Positions 16,147 through 25,348 of a stretch of DNA of 64,000 nucleotides are shown here, piece by piece. The notes below the pieces were generated by a model, which did not search any database, was not told the DNA's origin, and saw only the letters and a list, made by a program, of their open reading frames with translations. Position 1 is the first letter of the stretch. Each line of letters opens with the position of its first letter. The stretch comes from Homoserinibacter gongjuensis (GTDB taxonomy: Bacteria; Actinomycetota; Actinomycetes; Actinomycetales; Microbacteriaceae), in NCBI RefSeq assembly GCF_030161875.1, contig NZ_BSVA01000001.1, forward strand, positions 186,001-250,000. The letters run 5' to 3'. The translations under genes were made by a program, and so were the position numbers.

Positions 16147-17496
16147 CGCTGCCCCCGTCCCGCGCCTCGCGCACGATCTCGTCGGTCACGCGTCCGGCCA
16201 CGCCGAGGTAGCCGCTCGGGTCGAAGAGCGCGTCGAGATCGAGTTCGGCTGCCTCGGGCAGCGCGGCGACGCGGGCGCGCAACGCGCCCCCGCGGCATCC
16301 GCCACCAGGGCGTCGAAACGCTCCCGCCCGATGAGCGGGGTGAGGTGGATGGCGAGCCGCTCGCTGAGGATCGCCCCGGCCGTCGCGTCGAGGTTGGCGC
16401 GCGCCCGCTCGGGGTGGAGCACGAGGCCCTCGGCGAGCGCCGCGGTGCGCTCCGCCGTGCCGAGCGTGAGGCGCAACAGCTCCTGCAGCGTGGGCCACTC
16501 CGCGTGCCAGGCGCCGTCGGGACGCTCGTCGACCGCGAGCCCCGCCGCGAGCTGCAGCGTCGCCAGGAGGGAGGGCGCGCGCAGCGCCGCGGAGCGCACG
16601 AGCACGGCATCGACCGGGTTGGCCTTCTGGGGCATCGTGCTCGAGCCGCCCCCGCTCGCGGGAGATGCCTCGCCGACCTCGGTGCGCGCCAGCTGCGCGA
16701 CGTCGCTCGCGAGCACCCCCGCCGTCGAGACGACCCCGGCGAGGGCGGCGCCGATCGCCGTGACGGGGGCGCGGTCGGTGTGCCACACGGATGCCGGGGC
16801 CGCGAGCCCGAGCTCGCGTGCGTAGGCGCGCGGCAGCTCGAGCGCCGCGTCGACCCCGATCCGCTCGGCGATCGCGGCGAGCGTGCCGCCCGCGCCGCCG
16901 AGCTGCGCCGGAAGCGTCGCCGCGACGCGCGCGAGTTCCGCGCGGGCGCGCACGAGCCCTCGCGTCCAGAGCGCGGCCTTGAGTCCGAGGGTGGTCGGCA
17001 CGGCGTGCTGGGTGAGGGTGCGTGCCGCGGCGGGGTCGTCGCGGTGCCGTTCGGCGAGCGCGGCCGTCGCGGCGATCGCGCGCGCGAGCTGCTGCTCGAT
17101 CGCGGCCGCGACATCCCGGCAGAGCAGCATGAGCGCGGTGTCGAGGATGTCCTGGCTGGTCGCGCCGCGGTGCACCCATCCGGCGGCATCGTCATCGACC
17201 GCAGCGACCTGCCGACGCAACAGGGCCACGAGCGGGATCACCGGGTTGCCCCCGGGCACCGCGTCGCGGGCGAGCGCGGAGAGCTCGATCGCGACGGACA
17301 CGGCCTCCGCGGCGGCCCCAACCGACGCGGGCGCGTGCCCCTCGGCGACGTAGGCGCGCAGCAGCGCCAGCTCGGCCGCGACCATCCGCTCGACGACGGC
17401 GGCATCCGACACGGCATCCGCGACGAGAATCGACACCGGCGAGAGCAGTCCCACGTCGTGGGGCTCTGCGGCCTCGGGCCTGTCGTCAGAACTCAA
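16143..17496 (-). CDS. pcaB: 3-carboxy-cis,cis-muconate cycloisomerase (two one-base indels)
   Basis: A fumarase/aspartase-superfamily enzyme that lactonises 3-carboxymuconate. GLLSPVS near residue 15, GATSQDILDTALML near 100-113 and the family signature SSTMPQKANPVDA near 288 are clear. The frame is lost at the C5 run 16287-16291 and again at the C5 run 16152-16156; restoring one base at each gives about 451 residues and a TGA that overlaps the pcaD GTG start by 4 nt. The likely start is TTG 17496, which has AAGGAG 10 nt upstream inside pcaG; a GTG about 14 codons later is the alternative. Confidence 0.87.
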
Positions 17497-18049
17497 GGAA
17501 CACGGTCTCCTTCTCGCCCTGCAGCCGCAGGTCGTGCTGCAGGTGACCCTCGGGCGTGCGCGTCGCGATGAGCGTAGCGCGCTCCTCGGCCTCGAGCGCC
17601 GCGAGCAGCGGGTCCGCCTGCTGCAGCTGCTCGTAGCCGGGCACGTAGATGCGGGTGTGCAGCTTGTCGGGCAGTCCGCGCGCGAACACGACGACCGCGA
17701 AGAAGGGCGCGCGACCCTCGTGACTGCCGGGTTCCCGGGTCCAGAACTCGTAGTGCCCCTCGTCGCTCGTGAAGGCGCGTCCGAAGCCCGTGAAGGTGTG
17801 GCCATCGCGACGGAACGCGCCGCGGGCGCGCGGGATCGATCCGTCGCCGTCTGCTCCGAAGATCTCGATCACGGCGTCGGGGATCGGCTCGCCCGCCCCG
17901 TCGAGCACCCGTCCGCCGAGCAGGATCGCGCCTGGGCTGTGCGGGAACGCCACCTCGTGCTGGTGGGGATACTCGAGGCCGAAGGCGTAGAACGGCCCGA
18001 CCGTCTGCCCGGGCGTCGGCTCGAGCCTCTCGCGTGCGGTCTCGTTCAT
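17486..18049 (-). CDS. pcaG: Protocatechuate 3,4-dioxygenase alpha subunit
   Basis: A 187-residue intradiol dioxygenase subunit lacking the iron ligands of the beta subunit, as is normal for PcaG. Signatures: TPGQTVGPFYAFGL near residues 11-24, GGRVLDGAGEPIPDAVIEIF near 44-63 and the C-terminal KLHTRIYVPG near 133-142. ATG 18049 overlaps the pcaH stop by one base (TGATG). The C-terminus overlaps the proposed pcaB TTG start by 11 nt. It forms the alpha-beta protomer with PcaH in the cytosol. Confidence 0.95.
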   Translation of the reverse strand: MNETARERLEPTPGQTVGPFYAFGLEYPHQHEVAFPHSPGAILLGGRVLDGAGEPIPDAVIEIFGADGDGSIPRARGAFRRDGHTFTGFGRAFTSDEGHYEFWTREPGSHEGRAPFFAVVVFARGLPDKLHTRIYVPGYEQLQQADPLLAALEAEERATLIATRTPEGHLQHDLRLQGEKETVFLEF

Positions 18050-18843
18050 CAGTGCTCCTCGGTCTCGAACCAGGTGGCGTCGGGTCCGTCGACGACGATG
18101 TCCCACTCGTAGCCCATCGAGATCTCGGGAACCGAGAGGTCGTGGGCGTAGGCGCCGATGAGACGCTCGCGGTCCTTCTGGCGCGGGATGGTGTTGATGA
18201 TCGGGTCGAGCGGCAGCAGCGGGTCGCTCGGGAAGTACATCTGGGTCACGAGGCGCTGCGTGAAGCCGTTGCCGAACACCGAGAAGTGGATGTGGGCGGG
18301 GCGCCAGGCGTTGACGTGGTTGCGCCAGGGGTAGGGGCCCGGCTTGATGGTCGTGAACAGGTAGCGACCGGCCTCGTCGGTGATCACCCGGCCCGCGCCC
18401 GTGAAGTGCGGGTCAAGGGGCGCCGGATGCTGGTCGCGCTGGTGGATGTAGCGCCCGGCCGAGTTGGCCTGCCACACCTCGATGAGCTGGTTGGCGATGG
18501 GCTTGCCCCACGAATCGAGCAGGCGTCCACGCACCGTGATGCGCTCGCCGAGGGGCTCGCCGGCGTGCTGGATGGTGAGGTCGGATTCGATCGCGGCCAC
18601 GTCGCGCTGGCCGAAGGCGGGCGAGTACAGCTCGATCGTCTCGGGGTCGACGAGCCGCGGGTTCTTGGTCGGATGCCGCAGCACGCTCGAGCGGTAGGGC
18701 GCGAAGTCGTGCAGCGTGCGGGCCGCATCCGCCGGTGTCCTCGCGTGGATCGCGGCGATCTCGTCGGAGATCTGCCGCTGGCTGGCCTGATCGGGCGCCG
18801 CGAGCAGGCTCTCGGGTGCCGCAGCGGGGGTGGATGTGCTCAT
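18049..18843 (-). CDS. pcaH: Protocatechuate 3,4-dioxygenase beta subunit
   Basis: A 264-residue Fe(III) subunit that cleaves protocatechuate between its hydroxyls to 3-carboxymuconate. All four iron ligands are in place with the spacing of the Pseudomonas enzyme: Tyr132 (GRYIHQ), Tyr171 (GPYPWRNH), His184 and His186 (PAHIHFSVFG). The N-terminal 45 residues are the usual helical arm. It is the first gene of pcaH-G-B-D-C. A 19-bp palindrome lies 58 bp upstream, between this gene and an IclR gene on the same strand, giving the operon its own promoter. Confidence 0.97.
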   Translation of the reverse strand: MSTSTPAAAPESLLAAPDQASQRQISDEIAAIHARTPADAARTLHDFAPYRSSVLRHPTKNPRLVDPETIELYSPAFGQRDVAAIESDLTIQHAGEPLGERITVRGRLLDSWGKPIANQLIEVWQANSAGRYIHQRDQHPAPLDPHFTGAGRVITDEAGRYLFTTIKPGPYPWRNHVNAWRPAHIHFSVFGNGFTQRLVTQMYFPSDPLLPLDPIINTIPRQKDRERLIGAYAHDLSVPEISMGYEWDIVVDGPDATWFETEEH

Positions 18844-18901
18844 GTGTCTCCCTTGACGGATGCCTCACGGTGGCACGAGGCACGCGGCGACCGAAGAACC
18901 C

Positions 18902-18920
18902 GATCCCACTGAGTGGGATC
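18902..18920. promoter_or_regulatory. 19-bp palindromic operator upstream of pcaH
   Basis: GATCCCACT-G-AGTGGGATC, perfect 9-bp arms around one base, in the 85-bp gap between the upstream IclR gene and pcaH. Likely the operator through which an IclR-family regulator controls pcaHGBDC. Confidence 0.7.
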
Positions 18921-18928
18921 CGGGCGTC

Positions 18929-19699
18929 TCACGGGCGCTCGAGTTCTCGCGCGATGGCGCGTGCCGCGGCGACCACGAGCTGGGCGAGTCGTCGCTCATC
19001 GGCGCGCGCGAGATGCGTCACCACGCCGACGGCCGCGGGCGGGAGCCCCGCGCTCGGCGGGATGGGCGCGGCGACCGAGACGTTGCCGAGCGTCATCTCC
19101 TGGCGTGTCGTGGCGTAGCCGCGCTCGCGAGCGGTGACGAGCTCTGCCCGCAGCTGCCGCGCATCCGTCACCGAGTACACGGTCTCGCGTTCGAGGGTGC
19201 GCTCGAAGAACTCGTCGAGCCAGGCGTCGTCGCGCGTCGCGAGCAGGGCCTTGCCCACGCCCGTCGTGTGCAGCGGATGCCGCCCGCCCATGCGGCTGAG
19301 CGTCGGGATCGAGTGCGGCCCGGTCACGCGCCCCACGAAGAGCGCCTCCGCGAGCGCGGGGTCGGTCGTGCTGAGCACCGCGAGGTGCACGTTCTCGCCG
19401 CTGACCTCGTACAGGTGGGCGAGGTGCGGGAGCGCGCGCTCCCGCAGCCGCAGCGAGACGGGGGCGAGCTCGCCGAGCTCCCAGAGCCCCGTGCCGATCG
19501 TGTAGCCGCCATCGGGGTGCCGCTCGAGCAGGCCGAGGCTCGCGAGTTCGACCGCGAGCCGGTGCGCGGTCGACCGCGCGAGGCCCGTGCGTGCCGCGAG
19601 GCTCGTGGCGGTGTGCTGCTCCTCGCCCTCGTCGAAGGCGCGCAGGATGCGCAGCGCGCGTGTGAGAACTCCGTCGCCGCCCCCGCGCCCTCCGCTCAT
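18929..19699 (-). CDS. IclR-family transcriptional regulator
   Basis: A 256-residue regulator: winged helix LTRALRILRAFDEGEE, TGLARSTAHRLAVELASLGLL (about residues 12-60), effector domain with GENVHLAVLSTTDPAL, PLHTTGVGKALLATRDD and RERGYATTRQEMTLGNVSVAAPI. This is the third IclR protein in 10 kb. It stands directly upstream of pcaH and is separated by only 2 nt from the upstream MarR gene, so MarR and IclR are probably one transcript. It may sense protocatechuate or a pathway intermediate; the effector is unknown. Confidence 0.88.
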   Translation of the reverse strand: MSGGRGGGDGVLTRALRILRAFDEGEEQHTATSLAARTGLARSTAHRLAVELASLGLLERHPDGGYTIGTGLWELGELAPVSLRLRERALPHLAHLYEVSGENVHLAVLSTTDPALAEALFVGRVTGPHSIPTLSRMGGRHPLHTTGVGKALLATRDDAWLDEFFERTLERETVYSVTDARQLRAELVTARERGYATTRQEMTLGNVSVAAPIPPSAGLPPAAVGVVTHLARADERRLAQLVVAAARAIARELERP

Positions 19700-19701
19700 C
19701 G

Positions 19702-20178
19702 TCAGCTCGGGAAGGCGAGGCGCTGCAGGAGTTCCGAGAGCCGCGCGTGGTCGTCGTCGGAGAGCTCGGCGTGCAGCTCGCGCTCGGCGGCGCGCACGGC
19801 GAGGCGGGCTTCGGCGAAGCAGGCCTCGCCCTCGGTCGTCGCGACCACGACGTTGGCGCGCCGATCGGCGGGATCCGCCTCGCGCCGCACGAGGCCCCGG
19901 CGCTGCAACTCGTCGACGAGCGCCACGACCTGGCTCGGATCCAAGCGCAGGAACTCGGCGAGCTCGCGCTGCGAGGGGCGGGCATCCCCCACCGCGAGCG
20001 CGAGCACCGAGTAGGAGCGCACCCGCAGACCGTAGTCGGCGAGGGCGGCGTTGCCCGCCGCGAGCGAGAGCGCGTTGGCGCGCGCGAGCAGGAAGCTCAC
20101 GTCGTCATCGAGCGGCGAGCCGCCCCGCCGCTGTGCCACGGAGACGCCGCCGCGCGCGCCACCCGCGGGAGAAGCCAT
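19702..20178 (-). CDS. MarR-family regulator, CouR-like position
   Basis: A 158-residue MarR protein: YSVLALAVGDARPSQRELAEFLRLDPSQVVALVDELQRRGLV (helix-turn-helix, about residues 60-100; DPSQVVALVDELQ) and the wing READPADRRANVVVAT. It is divergent from the SDR-to-CoA-ligase operon across a 91-bp gap holding two inverted repeats that overlap a promoter. In Rhodococcus the equivalent regulator (CouR) of the hydroxycinnamate operon is a MarR protein released by hydroxycinnamoyl-CoA; the same arrangement makes that the best hypothesis here. Confidence 0.85.
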   Translation of the reverse strand: MASPAGGARGGVSVAQRRGGSPLDDDVSFLLARANALSLAAGNAALADYGLRVRSYSVLALAVGDARPSQRELAEFLRLDPSQVVALVDELQRRGLVRREADPADRRANVVVATTEGEACFAEARLAVRAAERELHAELSDDDHARLSELLQRLAFPS

Positions 20179-20200
20179 GCGGTGATGGTAGCAAACAGTT

Positions 20201-20243
20201 CAATTCCACATAATTGACATTCTCAATGGAATCGGGCTGTAAT
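20201..20243 (+). promoter_or_regulatory. Promoter with MarR-type operators for the CoA-ligase operon
   Basis: Two inverted repeats, CAATT-N6-AATTG (20201-20216) and ATTGA-N5-TCAAT (20213-20227), overlap a -35 box TTGACA (20214-20219) that is 18 bp from TGTAAT (20238-20243). A bound repressor would block this promoter. The SDR gene follows with AAGGGAG before its ATG. Confidence 0.72.
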
Positions 20244-20269
20244 AGCTTCACACGACAAGGGAGTAACGC

Positions 20270-21202
20270 ATGTCACTCGAGGGCAAGGTCGCCATCGTCA
20301 CCGGGTCCGGTCGCGGACTCGGGCTCGCCTACGCGCAGGAGCTCGCCCGCCAGGGCGCCGCGGTCGTCGTGAACGACGTCGATGCGCAGGCCGCCGCCGA
20401 CGCTGTCGCCTCGATCGAGGCCGCAGGCGGCCGTGCCGCCGCCGTCGTCGCCCCCGTCGGGCCGACCGAGACGGCCACCCAGCTCGTCGAGACCGCCGTG
20501 GCGACCTTCGGCCGCCTCGACATCCTCGTCACCAACGCCGGCGTGCTGCGCGACACCGTGCTGTGGAAGATGAGCGACGACGACTTCGACACCGTCATCA
20601 ACGTGCACCTGCGTGGCACCTTCACGTGCGTGCGCGCCGCCGCGACCCACATGCGTGAGGCCGGCGAGGGCGGGCGGATCATCTGCATCGGCTCCCCCAC
20701 CGGACAGCGCGGCAACTTCGGCCAGACCAACTACGCGGCCGCCAAGGCCGGCATCGTCGGCATGGTGCGCACCTGGGCCATGGAGCTCGCGCGTGCGAAC
20801 ATCACCGCGAACGCCGTCATCCCCGTCGCCGCGACCGCCATGACCGCGACCGTTCCCTACTTCGCCGCCGCCGTCGAGGCAGACGCCAAGGGCGAGCCCA
20901 TGCCCGCCTTCTTCCGTCACGACCTCGGCTTCGGCACGGCCGACGACGTCTCGGGCGTCATCGCGTTCCTCGCCTCGGACGCCGCGGCCGGGGTCACCGG
21001 CCAGGCCATCGGCGTCGGGGGCGACCGCGTGCAGCTGTGGTCGCATCCGCAGCCCACGGTGACCGCCTACCACGACGGCGGCTGGTCGGCCTCGGATGTG
21101 GCGGATGCCTGGGACGCGCAGTTCGCCGGTCACCTCGAGACGGTCGGCGAGAAGTTCCCGCCGCTGCCCGCCGAGCTCCAGGCCCCCGCACCCGACGCGT
21201 GA
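20270..21202 (+). CDS. Short-chain dehydrogenase, 3-hydroxyacyl-CoA dehydrogenase type (CouN-like)
   Basis: A 310-residue SDR. The NAD-binding motif TGSGRGLG is at residues 11-18, NAG in TNAGVLRDTVLWKMSDDDFD near 89-108, catalytic Ser in CIGSPTGQRGNFGQ and the YxxxK in NYAAAKAG near 159-166. The longer C-terminal tail resembles the multifunctional beta-oxidation (17-beta-HSD4) SDR group that oxidises 3-hydroxyacyl-CoA. It opens the operon SDR-amidohydrolase-acyl-CoA dehydrogenase-MaoC-CoA ligase, where it would oxidise the beta-hydroxy phenylpropanoyl-CoA to the beta-keto thioester. Confidence 0.82.
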   Translation: MSLEGKVAIVTGSGRGLGLAYAQELARQGAAVVVNDVDAQAAADAVASIEAAGGRAAAVVAPVGPTETATQLVETAVATFGRLDILVTNAGVLRDTVLWKMSDDDFDTVINVHLRGTFTCVRAAATHMREAGEGGRIICIGSPTGQRGNFGQTNYAAAKAGIVGMVRTWAMELARANITANAVIPVAATAMTATVPYFAAAVEADAKGEPMPAFFRHDLGFGTADDVSGVIAFLASDAAAGVTGQAIGVGGDRVQLWSHPQPTVTAYHDGGWSASDVADAWDAQFAGHLETVGEKFPPLPAELQAPAPDA

Positions 21203-21206
21203 TGGC

Positions 21207-22097
21207 ATGACCCGCTACGAACCGGCGATCGATGTCGACGCGCTCACCGCGATCGACCTGCACGTGCACGTCGAGGTCGACGCGCACGGGCACTCCTCGC
21301 TGCCGCCCGAGCTCGCCGAGGCGGCGTCCCGGTACTTCAGCACCGACGGGCCGCGCCCCGACCTCGACTCGATCGCCGACTACTACCGCGACCGCCGGAT
21401 GGCCGCGGTCGTCTTCACCGTCGACGCCCAGACCAACCTCGGCCAGGCACCGCTCTCGAGCGCCGAGATCGCCGAGGGTGCGGCGCGCCACAACGATGTG
21501 CTGATCCCCTTCGGCTCGGTCGACCCGCTGCAGGGCGCCGCCGCCGTGGATGCCGCCGCCCACCTCATCGAGGAGCACGGGGTGCGCGGTTTCAAGTTCC
21601 ACCCCACCGTGCAGGGCTTCGACCCGAGCGATCCGGTGTACGCGCCGCTCTACGCGCTGCTGCAGGATGCCGGGGTCGTCGCCCTCTTCCACACCGGCCA
21701 GACGGGCATCGGCGCCGGGCTGCCGGGTGGTCGCGGCCTCAAGCTCGCGCTCTCGAACCCCATGCTGCTCGACACGGTCGCGGCCGAGTTCCCCGAGCTT
21801 CAGATCGTGATGGCGCACCCCTCGGTGCCGTGGCAGGACGAGGCCCTCTCGGTCGCCACCCACAAGCACAACACCTGGATCGACCTCTCCGGCTGGAGCC
21901 CCAAGTACTTCCCCGCCGAGCTCGTGCGCTACGCGAACTCGCTGCTGAAGTCGCGCGTGCTGTTCGGCTCCGACTTCCCGATGCTCACCCCCGACCGCTG
22001 GCTGCGCGATGTGGAGCAGACAGCCCTCAAACCGGAGGTCATGCCGGGCATCCTGAAAGACAACGCCGTGCGTCTGCTGGGGCTCGGCGGGTCATGA
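21207..22097 (+). CDS. Amidohydrolase-2 family hydrolase (CouO/ACMSD-like)
   Basis: A 296-residue metal-dependent TIM-barrel hydrolase of the ACMSD/amidohydrolase-2 family. Metal-site residues are seen in IDLHVHVEV (HxH, residues 17-19 region), GFKFHPTVQGF, VMAHPSVPW and the Asp of FGSDFPML. In the Rhodococcus hydroxycinnamate pathway an amidohydrolase (CouO) cleaves the beta-keto thioester and so replaces the thiolase; presence of this gene and absence of a thiolase from this operon suggest the same step here. It starts 4 nt after the SDR stop and overlaps the next gene by ATGA. Confidence 0.8.
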   Translation: MTRYEPAIDVDALTAIDLHVHVEVDAHGHSSLPPELAEAASRYFSTDGPRPDLDSIADYYRDRRMAAVVFTVDAQTNLGQAPLSSAEIAEGAARHNDVLIPFGSVDPLQGAAAVDAAAHLIEEHGVRGFKFHPTVQGFDPSDPVYAPLYALLQDAGVVALFHTGQTGIGAGLPGGRGLKLALSNPMLLDTVAAEFPELQIVMAHPSVPWQDEALSVATHKHNTWIDLSGWSPKYFPAELVRYANSLLKSRVLFGSDFPMLTPDRWLRDVEQTALKPEVMPGILKDNAVRLLGLGGS

Positions 22098-23277
22098 CCA
22101 GCCTCACGTCTCCCCTGGGCATCGACCCCTATGGCTTCGCGTCGACGCACCTGAGCGAGGCCGCTCGCGGCGTGCTCGGCACGCTGGCCGCGACCCTGGA
22201 GAGCGACGTCCGCCCGCTCATGGCCGAGGCCTGGGAGACGGCCACGATGCCCGCCGAGGTGCGCGCGACGCTCGCCGCGCTGCGCCTCATGGACCCGGCC
22301 GAGCTGAGCGAGGCCGAGGCGGCGTCGAGCATCTACGCGGGGTTCCGCAACTTCGTGCTGGCGCGTGCGGATGTCTCGGTCGCCACCGCCTACAACGCCC
22401 AGTCCGGCCTCTTCCGCACCGCCGTGACCCTCGGCGGCTCCCCGAGCAGGCCCGCGAGCTCGATCCGCGGGTGCGTTCCTTCGATCTCGTGGGCGCCTTC
22501 GCCCTCACCGAGCCCGAGCACGGCTCCGACATCGCCCAGGGCCTCGCCACGACGGCCCGCCGCGACGGCGAGGGCTGGGTGCTCGACGGCGCCAAGCGCT
22601 GGATCGGCGGGGCCGACACGGCCGACTTGATCGCCGTGTTCGCGCGCGACACCGCGACCGACCTCATCCGCGCCTTCCTCGTGGAGCGCACCGCGCCGGG
22701 ACTGCGCCTCGAGACGATGCGCGGCAAGGTGTCGCTGCGCCCCATGCAGAACATGCAGGTCACGCTCGAGAACGTGCGCGTGCCCGACGACGCACGTCTC
22801 GGCCGGGTGAACGGCTGGGCGGATGTCGCACGGCTGCTGCGGGCCATGCGCTCCGACGTCGCGTGGATCGCGACGGGCCTGCAGGCCGGCGCCCTCGAGG
22901 CCGCCATCGCCTATGTGCAGCATCGCGAGCAGTTCGGGCGCCCGCTGGCATCCTTCGCCCTCGTGCAGGAGAAGCTCGCGCGCATGCTCGGCAATCTCAC
23001 CGCCTCGCTCGGCCTCGTCGTGCAGCTCTCGATCCGCCAGGACGCGGGCGACTACCGCGACGAGAACTCGGCGCTGGCCAAGATGTGGACGGCCCTGCAC
23101 GCCCGCGAGACCGCCGCCCTCGGGCGCGAGCTGCTCGGCGGAAACGGCCTGCTGCTCGAGCACGACGCCGCGCGCTTCTTCGCGGATGCCGAGGCCGTGT
23201 ACTCGTACGAGGGCACCCACGAGATCACCTCGCTCATCGTCGGCCGAGCCCTCACCGGGCACTCCGCCTTCCTCTGA
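22094..23277 (+). CDS. Acyl-CoA dehydrogenase (one-base indel)
   Basis: A flavin acyl-CoA dehydrogenase. FALTEPEHGSDIAQGLATTA (FAD/substrate loop), WVLDGAKRWIGGADTADLIAVFAR and the C-terminal YSYEGTHEITSLIVGRALTG with the catalytic-region Glu are clear. The frame breaks at the C4 run 22440-22443; one extra C joins GGSP to EQARELDPRVRSFDL and yields 394 residues. ATG 22094 overlaps the amidohydrolase stop by 4 nt. It would desaturate phenylpropanoyl-CoA (dihydrocinnamoyl-CoA), letting the operon accept saturated as well as unsaturated side chains. Confidence 0.87.
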
Positions 23278-23298
23278 CCCCTTCGAAAGGACACCACC

Positions 23299-23751
23299 AT
23301 GACCACGATCGTCGACTACGCAGACGCCGCCGGCCTCGTCGGAACCGACCTCGGCACCTCCGACTGGCACGTCGTCACCCAGGAGCAGGTGAACCTGTTC
23401 GCCGACGCCACCGACGACCACCAGTGGATCCACGTCGACCCGGAGCGGGCCAAGGACGGACCCTTCGGCGCCCCCATCGCGCACGGCTTCCTCTCGCTCT
23501 CGCTCACCGTCAAATTCTGGTCGGAGCTGTTCGACCTGACGGGCGTGAGCACCCGCGTGAACTACGGGCTCGACAAGGTGCGCTTCGTCTCGCCCGTGAA
23601 GGTCGGCTCGCGCGTGCGGATGAGCGCCGTCATCGCCGAGGTGACCGAGGTCGCCGGCGGCTACCAGTTCACGGTCGATCAGACGATCGAGATCGACGGC
23701 GCCCCGAAGCCGGCCGTCGTCGCGCGCGGCCTGTACCGCTTCTACGCCTGA
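23299..23751 (+). CDS. MaoC-like (R)-specific enoyl-CoA hydratase (CouM-like)
   Basis: A 150-residue hot-dog-fold hydratase. The hydratase-2 motif is FADATDDHQWIHVDPERAK near residues 34-52, with the catalytic Asp/His pair, followed by PFGAPIAHGFLSLSL near 56-70. It would hydrate hydroxycinnamoyl-CoA to the 3-hydroxy thioester for the SDR. It is 21 nt downstream of the dehydrogenase, with GAAAGGA before its ATG at 23299. Confidence 0.9.
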   Translation: MTTIVDYADAAGLVGTDLGTSDWHVVTQEQVNLFADATDDHQWIHVDPERAKDGPFGAPIAHGFLSLSLTVKFWSELFDLTGVSTRVNYGLDKVRFVSPVKVGSRVRMSAVIAEVTEVAGGYQFTVDQTIEIDGAPKPAVVARGLYRFYA

Positions 23752-23804
23752 GCGACCCCGCATCACGCGGAAACCACCCCGAAACCTCGACGGAGAGGAT
23801 GCGC

Positions 23805-25342
23805 ATGTACGATCAGGGCCTCGCTTCCTGGATGGACAAGCGTCGGCAGAAGTCGCCCGACAAGATCGCCCTCATCTACGGCGAGGGCGACACCGTCAGC
23901 TACCGGCAGCTCGCCGACGGCGCCGACCGGGTCTCGGCGCTGCTGCAGGAGCGCGGAGTGGGCCGCGGCGACCGCGTCGCGCTCATGAGCGAGAACAGCC
24001 CCGAGTTCCTGCAGGTGCTCTTCGGCACGGTGCAACTGGGCGCCGTCTTCGTGCCCGTCAACACGCGCCTCGTGGGTCCCGAGATCGCCCACGTGCTACG
24101 GGACTCGGGAGCCCGCGTCGTGATCCACGAACCCGACTTCGCCGACAAGGTCGAGGCGGCGCGGCGCGAGAGCGACATCGAGCACGTGATCCTCACGGGT
24201 GAGGGCGATGCCGACCGTCCCGGGCTCTCGGCGCTCATCCGCACTGCGACGCCCGGTCATGCGGTGCCCGAGCTGAGCCTGGATGCGCCCGCCGCGATCC
24301 TCTACACCTCCGGCACGACGGGGCGCGCGAAGGGTGCGGTGCTGAGCCACCGCAACCTCACCTGGGTCGCCCTCAACACGCTCGTGGACTACGACATCGT
24401 GTCCACCGACGTCGCGCTCATGATCTCGCCGCTGTTCCACGCCGCCTCGCTCGGCATGGGCGCGCTCCCCGTCGTGCTCAAGGGCGCCACGATCGTGCTC
24501 GAGCGCGGCTTCGAGCCGGGCAGGGCGCTGCGCCTCATCCAGCAGCACGGCGTGACGATGCTGAGCGGCGTGCCGACCACCTATCAGCTGCTCGCCGATC
24601 ACCCCGACTGGGCGAGCACGGATCTCTCGAGCCTGCGCAAGCTCACCTGCGGGGGCTCCGCGGTGCCGACCCGCATCCTCAACGCCTACGAGGAGCGCGG
24701 CCTGTCGTTCTCGCAGGGCTACGGCATGACCGAGACCTCGCCGGGCGCGACCTCGCTCTCGCCGGAGATGACGCGCAGCAAGCAGGGCAGCGTCGGGCTC
24801 GCGCACTTCTTCTGCGAGGTGCGCATCGCGGATGAGAACGGTGCGCTCCTGCCGGCAGGCGAGATCGGCGAGATCCAGGTGCACGGCCCCAACGTGTTCC
24901 CCGGATATCACGAGCTGCCGGATGCGACCCGGGCCGCGTTCGCCGACGACGGCTGGCTGCGCACGGGCGACCTGGGCTACCTCGACGACGACGGCTACCT
25001 GTTCGTCTCGGACCGCGCGAAGGACATGATCATCTCGGGCGGCGAGAACATCTACCCCGCCGAGGTGGAGAACCTCATCAACGACCTCGAGGGCGTCGCG
25101 AGTGTCGCCGTCATCGGCGTGCCCGACGAGCGTTGGGGCGAGGTGCCGTGGGCGATCATCGTGGCGCACGGGGATGCGCCGATCACGACCGAGACGGTGC
25201 GCGCGCACCTCGAGGGGCGGCTCGCGCGGTTCAAGCATCCGAAGAACGTCGTGCTGGTCGACGAGCTGCCGCGCACGGCGTCCGGCAAGGTCAAGAAGGC
25301 CGAGCTGCGGGCGCGCTTCGCGAGCGAGGTCGAGGAGGCTGA
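23805..25342 (+). CDS. Acyl-CoA synthetase / hydroxycinnamate-CoA ligase candidate (probable one-base indel at end)
   Basis: An ANL-superfamily ligase: P-loop ILYTSGTTGRAKGAVLSHRN near residues 165-184, GYGMTETSPG near 305-314, TGDLGYLDDDGYLFVSDRAKDMIISGGENIYP near 386-417 (key TGDLGYLD) and C-terminal catalytic Lys in RTASGKVKKAEL. ATP-dependent thioesterification of a phenylpropenoic or phenylpropanoic acid is the expected role. As read, the frame runs on to 25853 antisense to paaX; one extra base in 25331-25340 gives TGA at 25340-25342 and 512 residues, the normal size. ATG 23805 is preferred over ATG 23799 for its spacing from GGAGAGG (23792-23798). Confidence 0.85.
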
Positions 25343-25348
25343 AAGAGG

